A DNA stretch of 64,000 nucleotides, from assembly GCA_050084985.1 (NCBI GenBank), contig JBITNC010000001.1, positions 216,070,001 to 216,134,000 on the forward strand, given 5' to 3'. Position 1 is the first letter of the stretch, and each line of letters begins with the position of its first letter. The translations under genes and the position numbers were made by a program. The stretch is from Nageia nagi. Its lineage: Eukaryota; Pinophyta. The notes under the pieces were generated by a model. It made no database searches, was not told the origin of the DNA, and saw only the letters and a list, made by a program, of their open reading frames with translations. Shown here one piece after another: positions 49,579-60,721 of this stretch.

Positions 49579-49583
49579 GGGAT

Positions 49584-50453
49584 AGCAGATTTATGAGCAT
49601 GTTTTGGCAAGAACTTTTTAGATTAACTAGGATGAATTTGACCCCTATAACTAGTTACCATCCCCAAATAGATGGGAAAATAGAGGTAGTAAACAAATGG
49701 TTAGAAGGCTACCTTAGACATTATGTGATAGGATAGCAAAACTCATGGTTTAAATGGTTACACTTGGGAGAATATTGCTACAACACCACCTACCACTTAT
49801 CCATCAAGATGACTCCCTTTCATGCTCTTTATGGATATGAAGCTACTCATTTTACTGATTTATTCTTTGATGATTGCAGGGTCCCCAAAGCTAATGAATT
49901 TTTGTAGGAATAGAAAGATATCTTGAAATCCCTCAAAGAAAACATACAAGTGGTTCAACAACAACAAAAGAATTATGCAGATCAGCAAAGAGAGGAGTGC
50001 TCCTTTGAAGTGGATGATATGGTGTATTTGAGGTTACAATCATATTAGTAAACAACCTTGAAGAAAAGTGGTGTAGAAAAACTTCAACCCAAGTTTTATG
50101 GTCCATACAAGATCATTAAGAAAGTAGAATAGGTGGCCTACAAACTAGATATTCCTCCTAATAGCAAAATTCACAACACCTTCCATGTCTCTTACCTTAA
50201 AAGGGCACTAGGGCATCACATCACATCTTTCTTGGAACTCCCACCCTTGGATGAAGATGGAAAATTACTTTTGATTCCTGAAAAAGTGCTTGAAATAAGA
50301 GAGAAAAAGCTAATAAACTACAACATTGTAGAATATTTGATCAAATGGAAGGGTATGCCACTAGAAGATGCCACGTGGGAAGGAAAAGGAATTCTAGAAC
50401 ATCCAGCTTGGAGTTGCTTGGGGATAAGCAATTCTGGAAGGGGAGACTTGTAA
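49584..50453 (+). pseudogene. Element B integrase, C-terminal part, with chromodomain
   Basis: Continues the integrase core in the same frame as 31271: SRFMSMFWQEL, then TSYHPQIDGKIEVVNKWLEG with the catalytic Glu, then TPFHALYGY. The C-terminal region has KFYGPYKIIKKVE and HNTFHVSYLKRALG. A chromodomain follows at about 50275-50406 (IPEKVLEIREKK, YLIKWKGMPLEDATWE). In chromoviruses this domain binds methylated histone H3 or related marks and steers integration. Stops are mainly TAG. The ORF ends at 50453, overlapping the LTR start. Confidence 0.93.
50436..50448 (+). promoter_or_regulatory. Polypurine tract of element B
   Basis: GGAAGGGGAGACT immediately before the LTR start at 50449. Confidence 0.8.
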
Positions 50454-51555
50454 TGTCCCCAAATTTGTAAAACATCCACTTTCTCTCCTCTTGGAGTGTG
50501 ATGTTCATGGCAAAGGAGGAGAAACCAAAAATAAATTAATTTAGGAGTATTTTATTAATATTTTGCATTTATTTCTGTAACCAAGGCTAAAGAGACCCTT
50601 GAGGCACTCACCCTTGGATTTTATTTAATTAATCTAGCTTAATTATTTGTAATTAATGCAATATTAGTCTCTCATAATGGGATGTTGCATTTATGAGCCA
50701 TTGATCTTGTAATTTGGCATCTCTAGGAAACCATTGTGGGATATTGGGCTTCCTGGGTCCCTAAATGATTTAATTTGTCATCCCAAGACACCAAAAGAGG
50801 GATGTTGCACTTTGGGTGATTCTAAGGTATGAGAGATCTTATTATAAAAGGAGATGGGATGCATCATTTGGGGGGGATGCTTGAAGATCATCAAAGCTTA
50901 TCTCTTTCTGGGGGTTAGCAGCTAGTGGAGTTGCAGCTTTCTAGCTAGCTTAGTGGGAGAGCTTGAGCTAGTGTGGAGGAGTTCTTACCTAAGCTAGTAT
51001 AGTATCTCGAGCTAGTGGAGTGGAGTTGCTAGAGTAGCTCAAGCTAGTGAGGAGGAGTTACTAGAATAGTTTAAGCCAGTGTGGTGGAACTATTCTATCC
51101 TTGATCCAGATCTAGCTAGAGGGGTAGATCTAGATCTAGCCAGTGTGGCCATATTCTAGATCCAGATCTAACCTACTAAATTAGTGTGAGGAGGCACATC
51201 CTAGATCAAGACTAATCAAAATAGTGTGAGGAGACTCATCTAGCATTAGGGAGAAGAGGTTAAAGAACTTGCAAGGCTAGATCATCCAAATCTACCTTAT
51301 GAGGGCAAACATCCCCCTTCTTGAGCATTTGGGTATTTTTCCTTGAGTATTGTACTTTTGCATTTGGGACATCCCAGCTCTTAAAGAATAAAATTCATTT
51401 TTGGCTCTATTTCTTGTTCAATTTGCAGATCTGATTTGAATTGAGCTAGTTAGAAAAATATAAAAAATATATATAAATTCATAAGTAGTGATATTTCAAC
51501 TTTGGAATATTACACTTTAACAAAATTGCATTTTGTGAGTTTTGGGGATATTACA
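50449..51555 (+). repeat. 3' LTR of element B
   Basis: 1107 bp, TGTAATGTCC...GATATTACA, aligned throughout with 27465-28574; TATA-like box at 50843-50850. Followed by target duplication ATAAG (51556-51560). Confidence 0.95.
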
Positions 51556-53100
51556 ATAAGAATATTCATGGTTGAGATAAAACATTTCTTTGAAAACTTA
51601 TTATATGAGATATGTAAATTTGTGAGTACTGGCACCCTTTTGTCAATTGATGTAGGAGTTGTAGAAGTGGTGGCTGATACTATAGGAAAATCTTTATAAA
51701 TCAAAAATTATAAATCTTGGTGGATAATTAACCACCATAAGTAAGAAGAGTTCTTGAATTCTAATTTATCAATATGAAATAGATTTTTTCTAATTTCATT
51801 TGAAATAAAAGTAGAAAAATCATAATAGACATAACCTTGAATAATTTTGAGCCATTCTTACAATAGAGTCATGCACCTCAATCTAGGTCACTCACTTGAG
51901 AATAACTGCTAGAGTTTTGAGGACCTATCTATCTTGAGATTTGATAAATAATGCAATATCCTAGCTCTATTGTAGCTTGGTTTCATACCTAGTGTACCTT
52001 TCATCAATCTAGTTGATCATCTTGCCATCACTTTGATAGAAATATTTTTTCTCATTCTTTAGATCAACTTGTTTCTTCACATGCAAGTTCTAGTCATATG
52101 GAATTGCAAAAGCATTTAAAATGGTGGTAAGGGAATAGTCCATGAAAGTGTCAAGATGATACTTTGACTCATATTCACCCTTATTTTATTCTTTATATTG
52201 CCTTATCATGAATCCTTGTAGTCTATGCCTTAGTGAAATGATGGTAAGCAATTCTAGATATGTGAACAATTTATATGGCATAAAATATATCAAGCCTTGT
52301 TCGAGCATGAAATTATTTCCTATTGTCCTCATCTTTCCCTTACTTGTGTTATTAGGCCTTTGGTGCAACAATTATGTCTTTGTTAGGTCTATGCACCATG
52401 TATCCATGTGGTTGAGAACTCCCCTCTTAGTCTAGTTAACTCTAGGAGCATTTTCCATATATTCATCATGAATCTTTTCTAGTTGAGTGTCTCCTCCCTC
52501 CTTTGAAATGAAATAGTTTCTTATGGTTTGGCCATTATGCTCTTCAACTTATTGGTGGCCCTAATGAACATAAATTTCCTAAACTTGCCCAACTATGTCA
52601 CTTTTCAAACTCTTCAAACTCTTTGATTATCACCATCGATAGTTTTTAAGATAGTATTTGCTCTGTAACTACATAAAAGATTGGGTTCTTAAATTCACTA
52701 AGGAAATAATATTGTTAGGGTTAAGTTTTATTGTTTGAGGGGTTCTATATTTTGACTATTAATAGTAATTAATGCTAAAAGAAATGTCAAAATTTTTGCA
52801 AAGAGATTTTATCAAATTTTGTAGGTAAAGGGCATTAACTTCATCCATACCAATTTAAATTGAAGGATGACATGTATAGATGGGAATTTTTTTTAAGGAG
52901 ATCCTACTTTAAAGGCAAATCACTTGACAAGACATTTTGTGTTTGCTAGAATTTACCACCACCATGCCTAATAAATACAAACTCTTAATGACTAACCTAA
53001 CTCATAGGAAAACACATAAGAAATACACACACACATATATATATTTTAAGAGAAACATAAATGAAGGTAGAAAACTAATTTACACTATACATGACATGTG
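51556..53100 (-). pseudogene. Element F extra ORF, 5' portion
   Basis: Minus strand, downstream of the F integrase. Coding-like frames with stops run from about 52560 to 51561, with segments such as MRTIGNNFMLEQGLIYFMPY (52186-52371) and SIDKRVPVLTNLHISYNKFS (51510-51704 on the element F side). The frame passes the junction at 51561, continues in 27464-27223, then enters 11577, once B and D are removed. I do not recognise the protein. 52560-53100 is a poorly coding spacer. Confidence 0.5.
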
Positions 53101-53189
53101 TTATGTAGTCGATTGATTACTTAATAGTGTTTGAGATGAATACTGTTACTAGTATAAGCAATCCTTGGGACCTAAAAATATCCTTCAAT

Positions 53190-54100
53190 CTAAATGCATT
53201 ATTCTACATGGCTTCTATTATTATTCAAGATATGCTCATTCTTTATCACATTTTAGGACTATATCTTCAACTTCAAATTTCACCTAGGAAGACTTCTTTG
53301 TGTGAACCATTTCTTCACAATATTCTGTCTATGCTAGAAAACTTCATACGCTTTGTTTCTATCTTCTTCTAGCTTGATCAACTAGTTCATCCTAATTTGT
53401 GAAGGATCAAAATTAGAATCTTTAAACTCTTATAAAATTTTTAGTGTAAGCAACTCTAGATGAATAGGTAGTACTGGTATTTTAACATAAACCAATGATT
53501 AGGATGATGTTTTGATAGCCTACTTGATACTAATTCTATCAACCCATAATACAAAGTCTAGCTTTATATGCCACTATCTAGGATTCCCTTCTATATTCCT
53601 TTTAATGATCTAGGTTAAATTTTTGTTTATTGATTCAGCTAACCCATTCCCTTACAGTTAATAATTTGAAGGGAATAACAAGTAGATCTAATACTTTGTA
53701 GTAAACTATGATATTTTATCCCTAATGAATGTTGATCCATTATATGACACAATGGTCTATGGGATGCCAAAATGAGTGGTTAATCTTTGTATCATTTTTA
53801 TTACTACCTCTTGATCTACACTTTTGCATGGCATAGCTTTAGACCATCTTGTAAAGTAATCTATTGTAGTTAGGATGAACTTTCATAACACCAATGAAGT
53901 CTAAACAATACTATTGGAAAGGTTCTTTAATGACCATAGGTTTTAAAGGTATGGTAACTTATCTTCTTTTTCCTACATACCTACTATATTTATCACATTC
54001 CTAAGCTATCTTGAAAGAATCTTGGAATATAGTAGTTCAATAATAGCTTGCTTGCAAAATCTTTGCTACTATAGTTGGACCACTATAATGTCCTATAGAG
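53190..54100 (-). pseudogene. Element F integrase
   Basis: Minus strand, badly decayed. DYFTRWSKAMPCKSVDQEVV (near 53870-53820) and THFGIP-TIVSYNGSTFI (near 53760) match the gypsy integrase core, with its DYFTKW and SDNG-like landmarks (D of the second motif changed to Y). The C-terminal part near 53330-53260 has VHTKKS and VKFEVEDIVLKC, the usual end of integrase. Many stops. Confidence 0.75.
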
Positions 54101-54799
54101 AATCCATAGTGAAACTCATACAAGATCCTTTGAGATTCATCTTGAGTCACACATCTTAACAGGGTATGGTGTAATTTCTTCCTATACAAATTGTCATTAA
54201 TCATCATGAATTTTAATTCTTGTAGTTTGAATCTTCTTCTTTGAATTCTATCTAAATACTTAGGGCATCATCCACTTCTAAAATAAAAAATGTATTATTT
54301 GATCCAATCACTCTTCTCATTTGCATGCTCATCATACTTAATGATAACAATCATATGTGCTGCTTTTACCATATTTTCATAGAGAGCTTTTCCCATGACA
54401 AGTTCAATTGGTTTTATCTCAACATTATATTCCATTATCTTTGTAATCTAACCAACTTCCTTTCACCTAATTCTCCTTGAATAATATAATCTCTTACATC
54501 TGGGTGAATAGTGTATATGAGGATTTTTATTCTCAAACACATAATCCTTAATCTTTTTCAATCCTTTCATAATAGAAAACACTTATTTTGTAATGAATGA
54601 GTATTTTTGTTGATGTTTTTGTAGTGTTTGACTATCAAATGTTATAGGATGTTCTTATTCTTGGTCATTCTTCTATGCCAAAATGTTTGCAATACTTTTC
54701 TCCTCTCCATAAGCATACATAATGAAGTCCTTTGAAAAATATAGATTCTTTAGGACTAGAGCTTTAGTTATTGCTTACTTGATGTTGCAAAAAAAATAT
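54101..54799 (-). pseudogene. Element F RNase H/connection region, highly decayed
   Basis: Lies between RT and integrase on the minus strand, where gypsy elements have RNase H and the integrase zinc finger. Fragments of frames are visible on the minus strand but I cannot read out the catalytic residues. Assigned mainly by position. Confidence 0.4.
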
Positions 54800-55640
54800 T
54801 TTTCTTTAGTAGACCAAGAAAATTAAGCATCTTTCTTTAGCATTGGAGTAATTAGAGAAATAATCTCAAAAAAATCATTAATAATTTTTTTAATAAAATT
54901 AATTTTACCAAAGATCCTATCAAGATCAATTGCTACCCCTTCTCCAAAAATAATATGAACAAGAAAATTTCCTTGTTTCACCATAAAAATATATTTCTTA
55001 GGATTAATGGAAATCCCAAATTGCATTAATTTTTCAAAAATTTACCTAAGGTGGTCTTTATTATCCTTTTTGCTTTTATAAAACATAGTGATATCATCTA
55101 AATATATCAAGATAATCTTATTAATTAACTCACCAAAGGCATTATCCATGGCTCTTTAGAATATGGCCTTGACATTACATAGACCAAAAGGCATTCTCTA
55201 AAATGAAAATGTACCCCATTTAGTTATGAATGTAATTTTGTAATTATCCTCATCCTTTACCTAAATTTGATTAAATACTAAGAAATTATAAATCATTGAA
55301 AAATAACATGCACTAATAATAGTTTGTAGGCTTTGCTCCATAGGAGGGAGAGGATAATTATCTTTCAGGGACACCTAATTTAGATTTTTGAAATCAACAT
55401 AGAGTCTAATTTCTCTATTTTTCTTTCATATAAAGACTAAATTAGCCACCCATGTAGAGTTCTTAATAAGATATATTATTTTATCATTTAATAGCTTAAT
55501 AAATTCTTATTTCATTACTTTCTCTATGCTTGGTTTCACTAGCCTTTGCTTTTGTTGGTATGGCTTAACATCTTGTATGAGTTAAATAATATGCTGGATC
55601 ACATCTTTGTTATAAGTTTTTAGAGAATTATATGTCCATG
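54800..55640 (-). pseudogene. Element F reverse transcriptase
   Basis: Minus strand. DVIQHIIQL and KPYQQKQRL (near 55560-55620), WVANLVFI and REIRLYVDFKNLN (near 55400-55450), SLKDNYPLPPME, ITFITKWGTFSF, MPFGLCNVKAIF, active site LIYLDDITMFY at about 55084-55115, and FGISINPKKYIFMV...IIFGEGVAIDLDRI (54823-55026). This is a gypsy RT with YLDD. In-frame stops are numerous but the frame holds over about 250 codons. Confidence 0.9.
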
Positions 55641-56024
55641 AAATTACCTTGGAAAACTTATTATAGATCTAAAGTAGCATTTCTTTATCCTTGTTAGTAC
55701 ATTCTGATCCAACCTTTATGTGGCTTCTAGGTTCAACTTCTAGTTCCACATAACTTTACTTTTGAATAGATAACATTTTAGGCTTTTAAATATCTTTAGA
55801 TTTAAATAGCCATTCAAAAGAAATAAAACCTTTTGGTAAAACATTATTTCTTAACTATATGACATCTGATTCTTGGAAGAAATTAGGAAGTTCTATGACA
55901 CCAAAGGTATGAGATACTACCTCATAAATCAAAAATTCATTATATGTTCATCAGATTCAAATACTTGCAAAAAATTTATAGTATAAGGAAAAAATGGTCT
56001 ACACAACACTTTGAACCCATAGCT
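55641..56024 (-). pseudogene. Element F linker between archaeal RNase H and RT
   Basis: Minus strand, same general reading direction as its neighbours. FFPYTINFLQVFESDEHIMN near 55945-55990 resembles the WQVFEDD-like linker that follows the archaeal RNase H in one group of plant gypsy polyproteins. Otherwise low similarity and several stops. Confidence 0.5.
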
Positions 56025-56325
56025 TCATATTTTATGATGAGTGGGTTTAAAATGAGCTCCTTTACTAGCAAGTGGATCAATAATTTGATTAAACTTTCTA
56101 GGAATAGGGATAAAATTGATAATCAAGAATGATTTTAATAGATATTGAACCCTATTCCTATAAGTCTTTAAATAATGATGCCTATCATTGATCTTATCTT
56201 TAACTTGATTTATTACTAGCTCAGAATCCCTATGGACTATTGAGCATTTAATACCCATGCTAATAGCTTTAGAGAATTCCATATAGAGAGTGTTGATTAG
56301 TATAGCATAACCTCAAAGGGTTTGG
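56025..56325 (-). pseudogene. Element F archaeal-type RNase H (truncated)
   Basis: Minus strand, 85 codons open from 56282 and coding-like from 56325. IVHRDSELVINQVKDKI, HHYLKTYRNRVQYLL, and IPRKFNQIIDPLASKGAHF match the C-terminal two thirds of archaeal-type RNase H found in Tat-group gypsy elements (HGDSELVIxQVxG and NxxADALA motifs; G and A changed). The N-terminal FDGS part is missing where the LTR-like repeat begins. It lies upstream of RT, not between RT and integrase as in element A. Confidence 0.8.
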
Positions 56326-58080
56326 TCTAGTTGTGTTCTCCTTTGCCCATAATGGTAGGTTCTTTAAAAGAGTAGAAGGTAGTGGGGATGTGCTCGTGTT
56401 GATTTTCTATTCAATCTCTAGTTTATAGGCTAATTCCTATCTATATTTAAGGTTAAAAGTAACTAGAAAGAAATGAAAGAAGAAAGAGTTATAGGAAAGA
56501 GATAAGTAAATAAAAAGAGAGTTAAAATAAGAAATATACAACCTAGGCATTACAGGATAGGCAGCAATCCATGGCCAAGATCAAGAATAGCAAGCTATCT
56601 TGCACCTATGGTATTGCAACCACAATACATAGCCATAATTTGAAGAAAATATTTTACACATAACATCCATAAAAGCAATAACCAACCACTTTGTTATAAA
56701 AGGGTAAAGCATTATCTATTTGTATTATCATATGTGAATATATCTTATAGATTAGGACAAATTTGCTAGAATGTCTAACCCTTTTGATATTAAAAGTTAG
56801 CTATTTATACATCCTTCCCCATTCTTAGGTGGTTGTGTTTCATTAATATTCATAATTGCTCACATTGAATGAAGCAATTAAAATAGCACTATTTACAATA
56901 AATACTACAACTGTGTTAGATTACATAGTGAATAAGTACCAATAGCATGACTATCTAGGAATTTGCAATTTCTAAATAGTCATGTCCATAGAGCTGTAAT
57001 CCTTTTGACATGTCAATGGTTGCTCCTTATTTGGCCTTGTAGTTAATTGAAGATGGCACTATAGCTATCTAAATAAGTATTTATCTACAAATTGATGGGT
57101 ATGATTTGATACTATGCTATATTGATTGCTATCTACTTCTCTACAACCTTTATGATTTCTACTATAAATGTTAGTAATAAGAGTAATGACTATTGGTAAA
57201 CATTATGTCAACTTGGTTCAAGAAGAAATTGCCACTATTATGTGGAAATGAGTTGGTGTCGATACATTAATAGGACCACGAGGGTCAAACACTTAAGATA
57301 AAGTGGACTTGAGTGTTTCTTCTTATGCATTACTCTTACCTTTGATTGATGGGTTCTATTTTGTTCATCTGGACTTTATTGATGATCTAGCTCTTTTTGG
57401 GAATAATTGATTTTAGTCAAAAATTATGATGTCATCACTTAAAATCGATGGGCTCTATTTGATGTCTTCATAAATCTTCACCTATTATTGCTTATTTTGA
57501 GACCTACTAATTTCAATCAAAAACTATGATGTCATCACTTAGAATTAGTGGGCTCTATTTGATGTATTTATAAATCTTCACCCACCATTGCTTATTTTGG
57601 GACTCCTTGATTTCAATCAAAAACTATGATGTCATCACTTAAAATCGATGAGCTCTGTTAGATGGATCTAAATTTATACAACTCCTAAACACTTGTATTA
57701 ATAATTCTTGAACACTCTAAGCGAATGAATATAACTCTCAAACAATGTATTTACATAACTATTAGACATTCTAAGGGAAAGTAAATAACTCCCAGACACT
57801 TGTATATATAATTCTTGGTAACTCTAAGAGAAAGAAAATAACTCTTGGACACTCTTATTTACAATTCTTGGGTACTCTTAAGAGAAAGAAAATAACTCTT
57901 GGACACTCTTATTTACAATTCTTGGGTATCTAAGAGAAATAAAATAACTCCCAAACACTTTTAAGAGAAATAAATGAGAATAAAAGGAATTGATAAGAAT
58001 AAAAGAATAATTTTGTATTACCTCAATTCAAAGTGTAATTCTAAAAGAATATAGAGAGCTTCATACTTAGTAGCATTATT
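56312..58080 (-). repeat. Putative 5' LTR of element F (right copy)
   Basis: Aligns with 7190-9034 as described there. It contains an internal repeated phrase, AACTATGATGTCATCACTTA-AAT near 57430, 57510 and 57615 (about 90-100 bp apart), and AACTCTTGGACACTCTTATTTACAATTCTTGG repeats near 57840-57930. It starts directly beside the truncated RNase H, so primer site, gag and protease are missing. The right end is either just before or cut by the CACTA element. Confidence 0.5.
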
Positions 58081-58099
58081 CACTACTACATTTAGGGGG

Positions 58100-58260
58100 T
58101 TTTGCATCATCCAATGCATCAAATCCTAGTGTATTTTACTTTATTTTTTTAGTCATCAAGTTGAAACCTAACTTGATGCTAAGGGTAGTGTCAAACAATG
58201 CATCAAGGGAGGCATCATCATTTTTTAACAAAGCATCAAGCTATGCATCATTTTTTTAGA
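58100..58260. repeat. Inverted-orientation subterminal ATGCATCA motifs
   Basis: GCATCATCCAATGCATCAAA, AATGCATCAAGGGAGGCATCATC and AAGCATCAAGCTATGCATCAT: the reverse complement of the TTGATGCAT core of the array at 58361-58640. Likely transposase-binding motifs, by analogy with other CACTA elements. Confidence 0.6.
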
Positions 58261-58360
58261 TATACATTATGTTAAGTATAATGCTAAATATGTAAAGTTA
58301 ATTGAATATTAAAACATCATGATGTTAATGCATTATGATTAATTATATATATTGTATGAA

Positions 58361-58680
58361 GAGTCAAGGCTTCTATGCATGAAGAGTCAAGTATTAGATG
58401 CATTATGAGTCAATAATTTGATGCATGATGAGTCAAGGATTCGATGCATGTAGAGTTAAGAAATTGATGTATTTTGAGTTAATAGTTTGATGCATGAAGA
58501 GTCAAGGAATTAACATATTATGAGTCAATCATTTGATGTATTATGGGTTAATATTTTAATGCATGACAATTCAAAACTATGATGCATTATGAGTCAATAG
58601 TTTGATGCATGACAAGTCAAAACTTTGATGCATTACGAGTCAATAGTTTGATGCTTTCAGAGTCAAGTTTGGAGTCAAAA
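58361..58680. repeat. 23-bp subterminal tandem array
   Basis: About 13-14 units of exactly 23 bp: GATGCATTATGAGTCAATAGTTT alternates with GATGCATGACAAGTCAAAACT-type units, so a 46-bp higher-order period is visible. Each unit carries GATGCAT and GAGTCAA. Coding is not credited. Confidence 0.93.
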
Positions 58681-59094
58681 TTTTGACATATTAAGAATCA
58701 TGTAAGGAGTCAAATTTTGGACACTTAAGGTATCAAAATTAGTATCATTTGTTTTTAAAAATAAAATAATTTATTATTACCCTTTATTATTTCCTTTTTT
58801 TCATTTAATCAAATCAAAATACATTGAACATAAGATATATATATATATTCAAAATACATTCAAATTTTATTTCATATTTTTTAGTACATTCCAAATAAAT
58901 ACAATAATGTTAAATTAGATTATAATACATTAAAAATAAATAAATTAAAATTGAAACATATAAGAATTAAAAATAACCATAATAAAAATAAAACTTAAAA
59001 CACATGAAGTATAAACAATATAACACATTAATAATCATATGTATATAATTATAGTTGATAAAAAATGTTTCATGAAGTACAAATCCATGGTAAT

Positions 59095-60659
59095 AGGTCA
59101 CTCAATATCATGACCACACCTAATGTACTCATCATCTCTCTCCTCATCATCTTCATCCTTTGTGGTAATTTTCCACCCCTCCTAATCACCCTCATCTCGG
59201 GCACCCTCCGATCGACCCTCCTCACCTTGTAAAGAATAATCAAATAAATATTAGTAAATAAGTAAAACTAAAATTTTTATGCATCAATATCAAAATAATA
59301 TAATTAATTAAAAAATATTTAAATATTACTTACATTCTTGGATGCTATCTTCACTTCATCTTTTGAAGGTTACCTTACATATTTGTCAAACTATAAAAAT
59401 ACATATTTAATTATATAATTATTTAGACATAAAATATTAAATAAATAATTAAAAATACTTACATATCTTGATTCAATCCCTACTTTTCTTGATTTGCCTG
59501 AATTATGGGTATATATCATGGAAGATGTGTTGTATTAGGTATGCATGGCTTTTTTGAACTGTGATGGTTCAATAGTGGATTCTCTACGTGCTTCCTCCTC
59601 CTCCACTTTCTTCATCAAGATCTTCCACACCTTTTTGTCAACATCTATAGGCCTACCTCCTTTACATTGATTTTTAGGAAGTTTTTTTATTTTATTCTTG
59701 ATTTTATCTCTCCTCTAATTTAAATTCTTTCCCATTTGTTGTAATACCCATTTTGGATTCCATGTATTACCAAATTATTTTTTTAAGATATCTATTACTC
59801 TCTATTTTGCTACAAAATAAAATAAATGTTTAGAAAATGAATTAAAAAATTAATTAAAATGTACTATTAATAAAAATTTATTAAAAAAATGAAGTATACT
59901 TTATAATTTATAAAATTAAGTATAACCAATTATATATATACTACTTCATTTTTATATTTCTACTCAAAATCTATTGTGGGATTGAACTAGTGGAAAGTAC
60001 ATTTCTTGAAAGTGTCATAAAAAAAAGCTTTTAAAAAAATTCAATAATATTAGTAAATTAATATATTTCAAAATAAATATATAAATATATATTTTTAAAA
60101 TCAATTCTTATCATTCTGATCTTTAATGACAACACCCTTTTCATCCAACTTCATCTCAATATCATAAGTGTCCTTGTATGTTGTAAATATAGTCTCCTTG
60201 TTGACTGAATATACATATACAATTACAACATTACTTAGATTATCTTTATTGAATGTAATATTTAATTAATAAAAGGTAACTTCAATCATTTTTTTTTTAA
60301 ATTAAAAAATCAAATATTGTTACCATTTGGTGATGAGCTTATCGATGATTGATTGACATTAGCAGTAGGCCTAGAAGGTCTAGATGACCCAAAACTCGAA
60401 GGCCCAATGCCTATTTGTCTATTGATTTCTCTATTGATCTCACCCCTTTCAACCCATTATGTGGTAATTTTATATAATTTGACCACAACCTTACTATGTA
60501 AAAAAAGATACAAAAATTAAAATTAATTTTTCTTTTGAAATTTATATTATTAAATAAAAAATGAACAAATCACATTCATAAATAAATACTTACAAAATCC
60601 ATCTTGCTTGTAGTTATCTTTGAAAGTTTTGGCTTCTCTCCTCTCATATCGTCGACCAT
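59095..60659 (-). pseudogene. Multi-exon gene resembling plant Ptta/En-Spm transposase family, decayed
   Basis: Minus strand. Exon 1 60594-60659 (ATG at 60657-60659; MVDDMRGEKPKLS...; donor GTAAGT). Exon 2 60324-60489 (VVVKLYKITT, then WVERGEINREINRQIGIG; one TAA; donor GTAAC). Exon 3 60101-60204 (acceptor TTCAG; TIFTTYKDTYDIEMKLDEKG; ends TGA 60101-60103). Frames join across both introns. Further exon-like blocks: around 59950-60030 (FYDTFKKCTFH), 59463-59800 (WVLQQMGKN, VWKILMKKVEEEEARRES, YTHNSGKSRKVGIESRY; donor GTAAGT), 59340-59395 and an acidic C-terminus at about 59102-59228. The W-x2-L...THNSG pattern recalls the Ptta/En-Spm (Transposase_24) family; identification is tentative. Confidence 0.55.
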
Positions 60660-60721
60660 GATAATCACTAAATAAAGATAATAATAAAAAATATTATTAG
60701 TATAAAAATTTAGAACTTTTC

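Larger units (their letters stand above)
27465..51555 (+). mobile_element. Element B: Ty3/gypsy chromovirus, interrupted by element A
   Basis: Perfect target duplication ATAAG (27460-27464 and 51556-51560), LTRs of 1110 and 1107 bp, initiator-Met primer site, protease, RT (FFDD), RNase H, integrase and a C-terminal chromodomain, all in one frame. Without A and one GGGAT it is about 5.8 kb. Almost all of gag is missing between the primer site and protease. Chromodomain elements often target heterochromatin. Its own insertion site lies in the extra ORF of element F. Confidence 0.94.
7190..58080 (-). mobile_element. Element F: oldest Ty3/gypsy retrotransposon, split by two nested insertion stacks
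   Basis: Minus-strand element bounded by two diverged LTR-like repeats (about 7190-9034 and 56312-58080). Its own sequence is about 11 kb, in three pieces: 7190-11577, 27223-27464 and 51561-58080. In minus-strand order it encodes archaeal-type RNase H, reverse transcriptase (YLDD), integrase, then an extra unrecognised ORF. Gag and protease are missing next to the 5' LTR. Removing copia element D (TSD TTTTA) and chromovirus B (TSD ATAAG) restores the extra ORF's frame across both junctions. LTR termini and the outer target duplication are not resolved; the right end may be cut by the CACTA element at 58081. Confidence 0.65.
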
